28,721 nt of DNA from JALXCH01 sp964495805 (GCA_964495805.1 CAZBWV010000067.1:1-28721), one strand, 5' to 3'; positions 14,768 to 23,579 are shown, counted from the stretch's first letter. A program made the numbers and translations. Notes: generated by a model from the sequence alone, not told the origin.

Positions 14768-16189
14768 ATGATTAGTGGAATTGGATCAGGAGGGATTGAA
14801 TCATTATTAGCAAATTATCGGGTGTTAGAAGAACGCCCGATTCGCGATTTGGAGTCCCGCCGGGATCGTATCGATCACCGGATGTCGTTGCTCAATGATT
14901 TAAAAACCAAACTCAGGTCGCTGAAATCTCTGGCAGACGAATTCTCCTCAACCTCCACCACCTCGGTATTCAGTAAAAAAGCCGTTACGGTTAGTGATAG
15001 TACTTATTTAACCGTAACAGCAACTTCCACAGCAGTGGTTACTTCCCATACCATGTTTGTACAACAGCTGGCCAAGGCGGACAAGGTGGTGAGCAATCAG
15101 TATACCCTTTCCGGTACGGATATTTCCTCTTCTCTGGGAGCGGGTACCTATACGTTTGAGGTTACCGTCAACGGCACCACAACTTCTGTGTCTGTGGATA
15201 TTGCTGCGGGGGACGATAATGAAACTGTGTTGAATAATATTGTTGAGGCGGTGAACAACAGCTCCGATATTGGCATTCGTGCTTCGGTGTTGCACGATAG
15301 CGGTACCACAGGCAGATTGGTCTTTACTTCCACCGAAACCGGTGCCGATTACGAAATGTCCCTTTCCGATACCAGTGGTAGTTTACTTTCCACCATTGGA
15401 ATGAACGATTCTGTGGCGATGAGCGGTACCTCCGGCGGATATCTTTACGATTCCTCGGAATTGAATGCGGTGGTTATTGTTGATGGTGTGACCATTCAAA
15501 GCAGTTCCAACACCATCGAGGACGCTCTGGAAGGATTAACCATTAATTTGCTTAAAGCACACCAGTCCGGAGACGAACCGGAAACAGTAAATGTCGCCAA
15601 CGATGTGGAAGGCATTAAAAGTAAAATTCAGGATTTTATTAATGCCTACAATGAGGTAATTGATTTTATTAAGACCAACACATCCGTGAACACGACCACC
15701 TACGAACGTTCGGCACTGAGCGGTGATTTTGCGGTAACCAATCTGAAAATGCAACTGCGCAGCGAGCTATCCACTCCCGTAACAGGGTTAAACAGTGGTG
15801 TAGCCACCATTCTGGCAGAAATTGGAATTACCACCGATCGGGATGGGAAACTGAGCATTTCGGATTCGGATACGCTGGAGGAATATCTGGAAGGAAAACT
15901 GGATGAGGTGGAAGATTTATTCGCCAGTTCGGACGGGTATGCCAATCGATTGTTGAATTTGTTAGACGATTACACCGATGGCGATGGCATTATTGAGAAA
16001 AGAAAGGATGTGTTACAGGCACAAATTAATCAGATTAATAGCCGTATCGATCGAATGGAGGAAATGGTAGATAAAAAGATTGAAAATTATCGGATTCAGT
16101 TCGGAAAACTCCAGGCGGCGTATAGTATGTACAGTTCCCAGTTTTCTTATATGGGAATGTTCTTACAATCTGGATTCATCACGCAATAA
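14768..16189 (+). CDS. fliD: flagellar filament cap protein FliD
   Basis: A 473-residue secreted protein that caps the filament and helps flagellin monomers fold at the tip. Seen are the N-terminal ISGIGSGGIESLLANY, close to the FliD start, Thr/Ser-rich variable domains, and the C-terminal FliD_C part (GDFAVTNLKMQLRSELSTPV, LAEIGITTDRDGKLSIS, and a final coiled helix ending YSMYSSQFSYMGMFL). Length is typical. It begins 24 bases after fliS; AGGGATG is a modest Shine-Dalgarno. Confidence 0.95.
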   Translation: MISGIGSGGIESLLANYRVLEERPIRDLESRRDRIDHRMSLLNDLKTKLRSLKSLADEFSSTSTTSVFSKKAVTVSDSTYLTVTATSTAVVTSHTMFVQQLAKADKVVSNQYTLSGTDISSSLGAGTYTFEVTVNGTTTSVSVDIAAGDDNETVLNNIVEAVNNSSDIGIRASVLHDSGTTGRLVFTSTETGADYEMSLSDTSGSLLSTIGMNDSVAMSGTSGGYLYDSSELNAVVIVDGVTIQSSSNTIEDALEGLTINLLKAHQSGDEPETVNVANDVEGIKSKIQDFINAYNEVIDFIKTNTSVNTTTYERSALSGDFAVTNLKMQLRSELSTPVTGLNSGVATILAEIGITTDRDGKLSISDSDTLEEYLEGKLDEVEDLFASSDGYANRLLNLLDDYTDGDGIIEKRKDVLQAQINQINSRIDRMEEMVDKKIENYRIQFGKLQAAYSMYSSQFSYMGMFLQSGFITQ

Positions 16190-16206
16190 GAAAGGAGCGA
16201 ATAAAC

Positions 16207-16611
16207 ATGGAAGTTTATTCGGTAAAATCTGGTGAAGATCAGGGGACCTCGGCTCAGGTTCTGGAATTCACCAAATTACAGGGACGTAAACAGGTGAATC
16301 ACCAGAATGCTCTTAAAATCACCATTCGCAGCCATGTGGTCGAAGCCAAAACGGAGTCTCAGAAAGATTTGTTTCCCAAGATGCTGGAAATTGCCCGGAA
16401 GGTTGGCGAAAAGCTGAAAACAGCCGGGGTAAGCATCCAGTTCGAAATTAATAAAAATGCCGGAAGAATTATCATTAAAGTGCTGGATCCGGTTACCGGG
16501 GAAGTGGTCCGGAAGATTCCACCAGAGGCGTATATGAAATCGCTGGAGTATCTGCACGAGATGCAATCGCGGATGCATCTTCAGGGACTCGAAGTGGACG
16601 TGAAATATTAA
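16207..16611 (+). CDS. flaG: FlaG family protein
   Basis: A 134-residue protein whose C-terminal 70 residues fit the FlaG domain: IQFEINKNAGRIIIKVLDPVTGEVVRKIPPEAY, where the family usually has F.vdeetGr.vVkv.D..TGEVIRqIPpE. FlaG affects filament length in some bacteria and is commonly next to fliD. The N-terminal 50 residues are variable and polar. AAGGAGCG lies before the ATG, 17 bases after fliD. Confidence 0.92.
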   Translation: MEVYSVKSGEDQGTSAQVLEFTKLQGRKQVNHQNALKITIRSHVVEAKTESQKDLFPKMLEIARKVGEKLKTAGVSIQFEINKNAGRIIIKVLDPVTGEVVRKIPPEAYMKSLEYLHEMQSRMHLQGLEVDVKY

Positions 16612-16626
16612 ACATGGGGAAAAATA

Positions 16627-17031
16627 TTGGAACAATTCAACCGACTGGTTCAAGAGGCAATGGATCTTTTGGATACCATTTACATGGCCACGGACGCAGG
16701 GGTATTATATCTAAAAGAAAGGAAGATCGATGAATTTCAGCACATGGTAACCAAACGGGAGAAATTGTTATCGAGATTTCGGCAAATTCAGGAGCGGGTA
16801 AATCAAGATTATGCCGCTGGATTGAAGGGACAGGAAATTGCGGAAATTAATAAAAAAATTAAAAGTAAAATTCAGATAATTGCTAAAGTTGACCGGGAAG
16901 CAATCGATATTATTAATTGTATAAAAAAGGATTTGCTGAACAAAATGAAACAGGGGACAAGCGGGAAAATGTTTTTACGTCAGTACCGTGAGCAAGTTAA
17001 TCATCGGAAAATTATTCAAAGGACAATTTAA
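16627..17031 (+). CDS. fliT: FliT-like flagellar chaperone (TTG start)
   Basis: A 134-residue all-helical protein, Lys/Glu/Ile-rich, with no recognisable enzyme motif. Its place directly after fliD-flaG and its size fit FliT, which guards FliD before export. The helix pattern (LDTIYMATDAGVLYLKERKIDEFQHMVTKREKLLSRF) resembles FliT/FlgN-type chaperones. No ATG fits: ATG 16614 is in another frame, and in-frame ATG 16660 lacks a Shine-Dalgarno. TTG 16627 is six bases after GGGGA. The identity is supported by context rather than by a strong signature. Confidence 0.55.
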   Translation: MEQFNRLVQEAMDLLDTIYMATDAGVLYLKERKIDEFQHMVTKREKLLSRFRQIQERVNQDYAAGLKGQEIAEINKKIKSKIQIIAKVDREAIDIINCIKKDLLNKMKQGTSGKMFLRQYREQVNHRKIIQRTI

Positions 17032-17047
17032 CAGGGATGGTGTTAAG

Positions 17048-17344
17048 ATGAAGATCAAAGAAGTCACATCCATTAGCAGCGTGGCAAGTTTAAATAAAGT
17101 GAAAAAAACAAAACCGGTAGAACGAAAAGCCAACAAAGACAAAATCGAAATTTCCAGGGAAGCAAAAGAATTGTCCAAAGCTCATTCAAACTTGACCCCG
17201 GAACGTATCGCCGAAATTAATCGCCGAATTCAAGAAAAGTTTTATGATCGTGATGATGTGCTGGATGTGGTGGCCAGTCGCATCCTGAAATCGAGCTTTA
17301 TGAAAGAACTGTTCGATGCCGGTTCACCGGACGAAGTGGTATAA
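17048..17344 (+). CDS. flgM: FlgM-like anti-sigma-28 factor
   Basis: A 98-residue protein with a basic, disordered N-terminal half and a C-terminal half of FlgM type: DKIEISREAKELSK, then ERIAEINRRIQEKFYDRDDVLDVVASRIL, compare the family pattern D.v.lS..A..l...V..ir..i..g.Y......ia..ll. FlgM binds sigma-28 until the hook-basal body is complete and is then exported. The frame extends back to 16988, overlapping the fliT-like gene, but ATG 17048 with AGGGATGG upstream is the natural start. It is the last gene of the cluster. The three sigma-28 promoters in the window would be its indirect targets. No fliA is present here. Confidence 0.75.
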   Translation: MKIKEVTSISSVASLNKVKKTKPVERKANKDKIEISREAKELSKAHSNLTPERIAEINRRIQEKFYDRDDVLDVVASRILKSSFMKELFDAGSPDEVV

Positions 17345-17466
17345 AGTTCCATTGATGAAGGAGGCGAACAATTTTTCGGTGATGTATCATCCCCCTTATT
17401 TGTATTTTCTCCCCTTTATTTTCCTTGAAAATAGCCGGGAAATAGCTGTTTTGTATTAATTTCTCC

Positions 17467-17495
17467 TTGACATTATGAATGTATTTTATCAAATT
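17467..17495 (+). promoter_or_regulatory. Candidate vegetative promoter of the HU gene
   Basis: A perfect TTGACA (17467-17472), 17 bases, then CAAATT (17490-17495), one change from the TAAATT boxes of other promoters here. It is followed by a very AT-rich leader. Confidence 0.5.
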
Positions 17496-17535
17496 GATAT
17501 GTATTTAAAATATATATTTTAAAAAGGAGGCTATT

Positions 17536-17808
17536 ATGAACAAGAAAGAATTAATTGATGCCCTGGCATCCAAAACCGGTAAAACACGGAAGGAAGCAAG
17601 CGAGTTTTTGGATGCATTCGTCGAGGTAGTGACTGATGAATTGAAAAAAGGGGGAGCAGTCAACCTGGTTGGCTTTGGGGCATTTAAAGTGGTGGACCGT
17701 CCTGCACGGGATGCCCGGAATCCCAGAACCGGCGAGAAAATTCACATTCCCGCCCGGAAAGTACCGCAGTTTAAAGCCGGTAAAGCATTGAAAGAAATGT
17801 TTTCATAA
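17536..17808 (+). CDS. hup: HU-family DNA-binding protein
   Basis: A 90-residue nucleoid protein of exact HU length. It starts MNKKELIDALASKTG, has the GFGAFKV turn, and carries the DNA-intercalating arm RNPRTGEKIHIPARKVPQF with the conserved Pro. HU bends and compacts DNA as a dimer. AAAGGAGG lies seven bases before the ATG. It has its own promoter and terminator, so it is monocistronic and separate from the flagellar cluster. Confidence 0.97.
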   Translation: MNKKELIDALASKTGKTRKEASEFLDAFVEVVTDELKKGGAVNLVGFGAFKVVDRPARDARNPRTGEKIHIPARKVPQFKAGKALKEMFS

Positions 17809-17826
17809 AAATTAGATTCATCCGTC

Positions 17827-17853
17827 AAAAAGCCGGGTTCTCCCGGCTTTTTT
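17827..17853 (+). terminator. Rho-independent terminator of hup
   Basis: AAAAAGCCGGG (17827-17837), loop TTCT, CCCGGCTTTTT (17842-17852): an 11-bp stem with A and T flanks that can act in both directions. It may therefore also stop the leftward pgpA transcript, which ends 25 bases away. Confidence 0.92.
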
Positions 17854-17877
17854 AGTTTTAAGGCTTTTCTGGGGTTT

Positions 17878-18324
17878 TTAAAAGAATACATATCGCACCA
17901 GATGGGTCACCAGCAAAGCATATCCCCCTGCCAGTACATCATCTATCATGATTCCCCATCCACCAGGAATATGCTGAGATGCCTGAATAGGCGGAGGTTT
18001 GAGAATATCGAACGCGCGAAAGAAAAGAAATGCCATCCCGTACAAACGCCAGTCCGGGGGAAGAAATAACAGACTGATTCCCATTCCCACTATTTCATCA
18101 ATCACCACAATGGAAGGATCCTCTCCCTGTTCTTTTTCGATAAATGTTCCGGTGTAAACACCCAGAAAAAACAGAAGGACCAGAGTGAAAAGCAAATATA
18201 TTGCTGGAATGGGAGCCAGTTCGTACAGGATAACCAGCATCAGCAAACTTCCTGCGGTTCCCGGTGCAACGGGCGAATATCCGGTTCCCAACCCGGTTCC
18301 AATGGTGTAATACACAAATCGCAC
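17878..18324 (-). CDS. pgpA: phosphatidylglycerophosphatase A
   Basis: A 148-residue inner-membrane enzyme that removes phosphate from phosphatidylglycerol phosphate, the last step of phosphatidylglycerol synthesis. All PgpA blocks are present: GTGLGTGYSPVAPGTAGS at the N-terminus, DPSIVVIDEIVGM in the middle, and FRAFDILKPPPI followed by PGGWGIMIDDVLAGGYA. Length matches the family. It starts with GTG 18324, five bases after AAAGGAGG. The gene lies 12 bases behind the barrel gene and is the last of a four-gene leftward operon. Confidence 0.93.
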   Translation of the reverse strand: MRFVYYTIGTGLGTGYSPVAPGTAGSLLMLVILYELAPIPAIYLLFTLVLLFFLGVYTGTFIEKEQGEDPSIVVIDEIVGMGISLLFLPPDWRLYGMAFLFFRAFDILKPPPIQASQHIPGGWGIMIDDVLAGGYALLVTHLVRYVFF

Positions 18325-18336
18325 CAGAGCCTCCTT

Positions 18337-20082
18337 TTAATCAAATAATGTCCAGTAAATTCCCAGACGAAATGTCCGGTAAAATTCCCAGTAATTGTCC
18401 ACGATCGCATAATCCTCAGAGAGGGTATTCGTCCAAACGAAGAAAAGGGTGGCGCTTTGAATATGTGCCAGCAATTTAAAATCCAGCCAATGGTACTGTT
18501 CCTCGCTTCGGGTTCCCGGATAAAATTGGTTGAACAATGGAGTGTATTCCAGAGGCTTCCAGCCATCCACAAAGTGGTAGATGCCGAATCCTTCTAATTT
18601 TAGCGCCTGGTGAAAAAGTTGTAAGGGAATTTTAATCAGCAATACATTGTTGACCGTCGGGAAAAAGCGATTTCGGTAACTGTATGTGCAACGATTCTCC
18701 ATGGAAAAATGAGTAAACTGAAGTCTCATCTTGCTCTGAAGACCGGAATTGTCCAGGTCTTGCTGATAAAATTGCTGCTTTTCCGGGTGAAATAGCGGTG
18801 CATTGAAATACTGGTGGAAAAACGGGCTGAAAGAGATGTGGAACCAGTTCCCAAAACGTAGATTGAACCGGGCGGTTAGGGTGCGACGTCGGGGAACGAG
18901 CGGAGAAGAGAGCGCATGAATGGAGTCTGTGCTGACAAACCGTGCAATGAGCGGTAAGGAACGTGGTTTCTCACCTGCATCCAGAGAGAGGGATAAGAAA
19001 GAGTACGGTTGCACCCCGAACTGTACAGAGAGCGAAGGAGCGCTTCCTACATTCTGAAAGTGATAAGCTCCAGTTTCTCCCGTGATTTGCCAATGTTCCG
19101 CCCGGTATTGCCAGGCGAAAGTTGTCCGGGCAGTGAAGCGCTGATCTTCCCGAAGATGAAGGCTGGAGAGAATGCGATCCTGCCCGACCTGTGCAATCAG
19201 GTCGATCCGATGAGGGCCAAAATCTCCCCGATATTGGCCCTGTAAACCTGTGGTAAGTACCGAAGTTTTAAATTGTTTGGAATAATTTCCCTTCCAGTAA
19301 TGATCGTACCATTTCTGCACAATGGGGGTAAGGATAAAGCGATGAGCAGGGGCTGGCGAAAAATGAATGTTGATCCAGAATAATTGACCGACCCGATGAA
19401 CTTTCTGCGCCGTGGTGTAATATGGCCAGGGGACAATATCGTAGCGATGCCGAAATTGCTGGTACCACAGGTCCAGGTTCCACTGATCCGAAAAATAGTG
19501 ATGGATTTGTCCGCGATAGGTGTTGATCTGTGTTGAGGTGTAATCCGGGTATGGACCCTTGCGGAGGTAATTGTTTCCGCCCAGGCGAACAAAACTGTGT
19601 TTCTTGTAAAATACGCGAAAATCCACATCAAAATAGGACATGTTAAATCCAAAATCCTGGGAATAAGCGATACGGGTAACCGGCTTTTTACTGAAAGGTG
19701 GACGGAGTGAATGGAACCGGTACTGGTGTTGTGCCGGCTGAACAGTTCGTTTCCGCGAAAATTCCAGGGGGATGAGCTGCGTATCCCAGTATCCCCAGAG
19801 GGGGTTGCGAAGCGGAATATTGTCGAACCAGTAGTCCAGAAATCCAGGGGGCATTCCTTGCCACCCAACAGCGCTTTGTCTGGCTCGTTCAGCCAGGGAA
19901 AACGGGAAAAAATCGCTGGTTAACGAGATAAGCTCCTCACCGGTTGCCTCGCAAATTGCTTCTTGATCGGTAGCGGAATAAAGGCTGTCCGGATATGCAG
20001 AAACGCTGCCTGCATTCAATGTGAGCAGCGCAAATAGAATTGTGACCCACCCGGCCGTTCGATGGTAATTATTGCTTTTCAT
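18337..20082 (-). CDS. putative outer-membrane beta-barrel protein
   Basis: A 581-residue exported protein. The N-terminus has basic residues, a hydrophobic run (VTILFALLTLN) and a likely signal-peptidase site after SVSA. After about residue 110 the chain is a long series of amphipathic, aromatic-rich strands separated by polar turns. It ends in the short strand LGIYWTLFD, as expected for an outer-membrane barrel of porin/receptor size. No TonB box or plug is clear, so porin-like is the safest description. The frame extends upstream to TTG 20118, but ATG 20082 places the signal peptide correctly. Its Shine-Dalgarno is weak. Confidence 0.7.
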   Translation of the reverse strand: MKSNNYHRTAGWVTILFALLTLNAGSVSAYPDSLYSATDQEAICEATGEELISLTSDFFPFSLAERARQSAVGWQGMPPGFLDYWFDNIPLRNPLWGYWDTQLIPLEFSRKRTVQPAQHQYRFHSLRPPFSKKPVTRIAYSQDFGFNMSYFDVDFRVFYKKHSFVRLGGNNYLRKGPYPDYTSTQINTYRGQIHHYFSDQWNLDLWYQQFRHRYDIVPWPYYTTAQKVHRVGQLFWINIHFSPAPAHRFILTPIVQKWYDHYWKGNYSKQFKTSVLTTGLQGQYRGDFGPHRIDLIAQVGQDRILSSLHLREDQRFTARTTFAWQYRAEHWQITGETGAYHFQNVGSAPSLSVQFGVQPYSFLSLSLDAGEKPRSLPLIARFVSTDSIHALSSPLVPRRRTLTARFNLRFGNWFHISFSPFFHQYFNAPLFHPEKQQFYQQDLDNSGLQSKMRLQFTHFSMENRCTYSYRNRFFPTVNNVLLIKIPLQLFHQALKLEGFGIYHFVDGWKPLEYTPLFNQFYPGTRSEEQYHWLDFKLLAHIQSATLFFVWTNTLSEDYAIVDNYWEFYRTFRLGIYWTLFD

Positions 20083-20133
20083 TCTTCGAATGTACTCACG
20101 GAAGTTCTGATAGCTCAACGGATTTTTTCATTT

Positions 20134-20685
20134 TTAGAGGGTTCTTTCTCCGTTCCGTGGAATTTTAAATGCCCGAAACATCTTGAATAAAAGTACACCA
20201 ATTCCTATTGTGTACAGTCCAATGGGAACGAAAAAACTCCATGGGGAAAGAACAAAACGTTTCAAATTGAAGAGCGTTACCAGGTAAAACACGACGAGCA
20301 GAAGGAAAAAGGTAAGATTCATCATCCAGAGCAAATACAACTCAATTATGCCGTATGCATATTGTTTGCGTTCCGGAGTAAGCCAGTATTGTTTATTGGG
20401 GATATTGATCAGCTCGCTGGAAGCATGTTTGATCAGCCAGATGATGCCCAGGGTTGTTAGGGTCAGAAACAGACTGATGCCGATCTGGAAGCCTACAAAT
20501 GTTGTGCGCGTGTTCCATCCGTCTACCTGGCCGTGAAGATTGAAATGACTGGCCGTCCGTGCAGGGAGCTGAGGATAGAAGTAAAGCGGCAGTGCGATGG
20601 ATATCAGCACCAGCAGGGCAAATATCCAGCGTGCCCGGGTCAGAGATGTCTCGATTTGATTCGGATTCCACGGGTAGGTTTCCAT
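20134..20685 (-). CDS. DUF1648-domain membrane protein
   Basis: A 183-residue protein with four predicted membrane helices. The N-terminal part has the DUF1648 signature: a first helix followed by LPLYFYPQLPARTASHFNLHGQVDGWN, where the P..HF...G..D.W residues are conserved. DUF1648 proteins include SdpI-like immunity and signalling proteins and many of unknown role. AGGAG lies six bases before the ATG. It begins 14 bases after the nitroreductase stop and ends 51 bases before the barrel gene, so it shares their transcript. Confidence 0.85.
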   Translation of the reverse strand: METYPWNPNQIETSLTRARWIFALLVLISIALPLYFYPQLPARTASHFNLHGQVDGWNTRTTFVGFQIGISLFLTLTTLGIIWLIKHASSELINIPNKQYWLTPERKQYAYGIIELYLLWMMNLTFFLLLVVFYLVTLFNLKRFVLSPWSFFVPIGLYTIGIGVLLFKMFRAFKIPRNGERTL

Positions 20686-20699
20686 GGTGTCTCCTGCGG

Positions 20700-21233
20700 T
20701 TAAGTTAAAAATGTGGTTATCTGCTCGATGGGCTTCCGTTCTGTAGGTTCGGGTGGTTCGGCCGGTTCACCAACCGGGATGATAGCGATTGGTCGGAACT
20801 GTGCGGGTAGATTCAGAATCTCCCGCACCCGTCGTTCTTCGAAAGCACCCACCCAGCATGAACCGTAATGTAACGCGGTGGCGGTCAGCAGTAGGTTCTC
20901 AATGGCAGCGGCCGTATCCTGATATACGTAAAGCGTTTCGCCCCGCTTTCCATATCGGCTCGCCGATTGGTCCGGGATGGCACACACCACAAACACCACC
21001 GGCGCTTCGGCAATAAAATCCTGTCCGTAAGCGGCCCTCATCAGCTCTTCCCGAATTTCCGGATTTTGCACGACATACACATGCCAGGGTTGTCGGTTAC
21101 CCGCTGAGGGAGCATGGCGAAATGCTTCCAGAAGCAGCTGAATATGGTTATCCGGAATCGGGGTGTTGCGAAAGTGCCGACAGGAGTGGCGTTGAAAAAT
21201 GGTTTGAACGGCTTCGGGAATGGAATTGGTCAT
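20700..21233 (-). CDS. nitroreductase-family FMN oxidoreductase
   Basis: A 177-residue protein, typical of the short nitroreductase subfamily. FMN-binding marks are RHSCRHFRNTPI (residues ~15-26), the APSAGNRQPWHVYVV block, and the C-terminal YGSCWVGAFEERRVREILNLP with PIAIIPVGEP. Family members are homodimers that use NAD(P)H to reduce nitro compounds, quinones or enones. The natural substrate cannot be inferred. It is the first gene of the leftward operon, with a good promoter 33 bases upstream. Confidence 0.92.
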   Translation of the reverse strand: MTNSIPEAVQTIFQRHSCRHFRNTPIPDNHIQLLLEAFRHAPSAGNRQPWHVYVVQNPEIREELMRAAYGQDFIAEAPVVFVVCAIPDQSASRYGKRGETLYVYQDTAAAIENLLLTATALHYGSCWVGAFEERRVREILNLPAQFRPIAIIPVGEPAEPPEPTERKPIEQITTFLT

Positions 21234-21265
21234 GGCTGCTTGTGTTTGTTTTTCCCTTTTTTTCG

Positions 21266-21294
21266 AATTTAGTGGAAGTACACCAGGGAGTCAA
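21266..21294 (-). promoter_or_regulatory. Promoter of the nitroreductase operon
   Basis: On the minus strand TTGACT (21294-21289), 17 bases, TAAATT (21271-21266). The surrounding sequence CCCTG...TTCCACTAAATTC is repeated before the S9 peptidase gene at the same distance from its start. Confidence 0.65.
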
Positions 21295-21310
21295 CCTGAA
21301 TTCGGTGATC

Positions 21311-21347
21311 AAAAAGCTCCGCATCTCCGGCGGAGCTTTTTCTTTTT
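21311..21347 (-). terminator. bidirectional-looking terminator after the S9 peptidase gene
   Basis: AAAAAGCTCCG (21311-21321) and CGGAGCTTTTT (21331-21341) form an 11-bp stem with a 9-base loop. The leftward peptidase transcript would end in the T run here, 124 bases after its stop codon. Confidence 0.8.
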
Positions 21348-21464
21348 TGGAGAGGGATTAAAGTGAGATCAGATTCCCCACGATGACGTTCAAGCAGAGT
21401 GATGGAAAACAACGTTTAAGTTCAATCGTCAGCTTCTGGTTTTTCCCGCACAAAGGCAAAAACA

Positions 21465-23579
21465 TCAATTTTCTGGCAAATCCAGTCCGTATCGGTCGCT
21501 GATGTCGTAAGGTGGCATGGGACCATCCAGAGGATGGAGGTCTTTTACATACCAGTCGTACCACCGAAGGGTTCGGTACAGCACATCAATTCTGCCGGGC
21601 TGGCGCCGGTTTCCATGTCCCTCTCCCGGGTACTGCACCAGACGGACGGCAGGATGATTGTTCATTTTCAAACGCCGGTACATTTCCAGACTTTGAGAGG
21701 GATGAACCCGGGTGTCTGCCGTACCGCCCAGAATCAGAACAGCTGTTTTGCTTTGATGAGCCCAGTAGATGGGGCTGCGTTTCAAACTCAGGTCCCACAT
21801 CTCTTCCAGCTTTTTACCAGAGTGGACGTATAGTTCCTCGTAAGGAATATCGGTGGTGCCGCGTTTGCTAATCAGGTCGCTAATGCCCACAAACATGCAC
21901 ACGGCTCTCACCTTATCTGTGTAATAGGTAGAGAACCACGCTGCCGCATATCCGCCATATGAACCACCTCCCAGACCAATCCGGTTCTTATCTGCAATCC
22001 CCTGCTGAATCAGATAATCGATTCCGTCTGCCACATCGTCGAATTCCGTTCCGGCGGGATTTCCGTAATGCCATTTCATCGCAAATTCCACTCCGTAACC
22101 GGTACTGGCCCGGTAATTGGGATAAAATACGGCGTATCCCTTCCCGGCCAGTACCTGTCCGGGCTGAAAATAGTAGCTCAGCCAGCCGTTGGTGTAGTGA
22201 GATTCGGGACCTCCGTGTACGGAGACAATCAGCGGATAAGATTGATTCTCCTGATAATTCACCGGATAAATCAGGATACCTTCAATCTCCACTCCGTCCC
22301 GTGCGGGATAATGGATAACCTCCTGTTTGCCCAACTGGCGTTGCTCCAACCAGGGATTGGAATTGGTCAGGCGGATGAGTTGTTTCTTTTTCCAGTAAAA
22401 AACCTCACGCGGGTGCTGAGGCGTGTGGCCCACGAAAACCATCTGTTTCATTCCGGAGGTAAAGTGCGGCGGATTAAAAATGACACCCGAATCGCGGGAA
22501 TGCAGAATAACTTTCCGCTTACCCCCGTCGCGATTGACCAGATTGAGTGTGTTCCACACTCCTTCTGCGGCCAGATACATGATGGTTCTGTTGTCCTTCC
22601 AGTTTGCCCAGGTAACATGACCCCGGAAGTTTGGCTCAGTTAGGTTGCGAACTTCACCGTTCGATAACGAGACCACATACACCTGGCTCACAGCGTGGTC
22701 GCTCTGGCGCAATGCAGCGGTGTAAACCAGATACTTTCCGTCCGGGCTGAAGGCAAAATTACCCAGTTTCCCCTGATTCTGACTGACAGGGTGGAGCTCC
22801 CCTTCCGGAGGATGAAGCAGGTAAATTTTTCGGAACATGTAGCGGTAATCGATCAGATTTTTCTCCGATGCACTCACTGCAATGCTTTTCCCGTCCGGTG
22901 CGTATTCGAAAGACCAGATGGTGATATCGTGCGTAATTTGTTGCGGTTCGCCTTCTGCCTCAAACCGGCCAACTTTTTGCAGATAAAGGTTGCGATGTTT
23001 CCAGTCCTCTTCAAAATAAATGAAATGGAAACCCTTCTTTTTCAGGAATTTTTCTTTCTCCGTGGGCGGTGTAAGAGCCAGATAACCAATTTCCTGACCA
23101 CCGGGATTCCAGTGAAATGCGGAGACACTGGTAGGTGAATGAGTCAGTTGAACAGCCTCGCCGCCATAACGAGAGATCATCCACACCTGGGTTCGAGCAT
23201 TTTTTCCCCGGCTCATCAAAAAGGCAATGCTACTTCCGTCGGGACGCCATTCAATGCGATGCACATTCACTTTTCCGGTAATAAACGGAATCGTCTCCCC
23301 CGTTTTTACCGACAGGAGGTAAAGTTCGCTGTAAGCAGAACCCGGTTGGTCAGTTGCTTTGCGGGGAACATGCAGGGTGTAGGCTACCCATTCTCCGTCC
23401 GGACTGATTTTGGCGCTGGTTACATAGCGAAGATTCAGGATATCCTCCGGGGTGAGCGGTTTGGAGGAAGATTCTGCTGCCAAAAGAACGGTGAGAAAAA
23501 CAAATGTGATGAGTAATCCCGGTACCACCCAGCGCAATACCTGGCGATTGTGGGGATGAAGAATATGCGAATGGATCAT
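21465..23579 (-). CDS. S9-family prolyl oligopeptidase-type serine peptidase, exported
   Basis: A 704-residue protein. An N-terminal hydrophobic segment (VVPGLLITFVFLTVLLAAE) acts as signal peptide or anchor, so it works in the periplasm or outside. WD40-like/beta-propeller repeats with SPDG motifs (ISPDGEWVAYT, YAPDGKSIAV, FSPDGKYLVYT) fill residues ~45-400. The C-terminal alpha/beta-hydrolase domain carries the triad: Ser540 in GGGSYGGY, Asp622 in GGTADTRVHP and His655 in GEGHGNRR. Such enzymes (dipeptidyl/acylaminoacyl peptidases) cut short peptides. The frame starts at ATG 23585, but that codon touches the Shine-Dalgarno AGGAGAG; ATG 23579, eight bases downstream of it, is preferred. Confidence 0.93.
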   Translation of the reverse strand: MIHSHILHPHNRQVLRWVVPGLLITFVFLTVLLAAESSSKPLTPEDILNLRYVTSAKISPDGEWVAYTLHVPRKATDQPGSAYSELYLLSVKTGETIPFITGKVNVHRIEWRPDGSSIAFLMSRGKNARTQVWMISRYGGEAVQLTHSPTSVSAFHWNPGGQEIGYLALTPPTEKEKFLKKKGFHFIYFEEDWKHRNLYLQKVGRFEAEGEPQQITHDITIWSFEYAPDGKSIAVSASEKNLIDYRYMFRKIYLLHPPEGELHPVSQNQGKLGNFAFSPDGKYLVYTAALRQSDHAVSQVYVVSLSNGEVRNLTEPNFRGHVTWANWKDNRTIMYLAAEGVWNTLNLVNRDGGKRKVILHSRDSGVIFNPPHFTSGMKQMVFVGHTPQHPREVFYWKKKQLIRLTNSNPWLEQRQLGKQEVIHYPARDGVEIEGILIYPVNYQENQSYPLIVSVHGGPESHYTNGWLSYYFQPGQVLAGKGYAVFYPNYRASTGYGVEFAMKWHYGNPAGTEFDDVADGIDYLIQQGIADKNRIGLGGGSYGGYAAAWFSTYYTDKVRAVCMFVGISDLISKRGTTDIPYEELYVHSGKKLEEMWDLSLKRSPIYWAHQSKTAVLILGGTADTRVHPSQSLEMYRRLKMNNHPAVRLVQYPGEGHGNRRQPGRIDVLYRTLRWYDWYVKDLHPLDGPMPPYDISDRYGLDLPEN

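Noticed and set aside
16614..16616. ATG as start of the FliT-like gene
   Set aside because: It is out of frame with the 134-aa reading frame; TTG 16627 fits the Shine-Dalgarno GGGGA.
19197..19868. 223-aa leftward frame
   Set aside because: Same strand but another frame inside the beta-barrel gene, whose signal peptide and strand pattern support the longer frame.
22068..23138. rightward frames of 191 and 147 aa
   Set aside because: Antisense to the S9 peptidase, which has a complete catalytic triad; no Shine-Dalgarno or motif.
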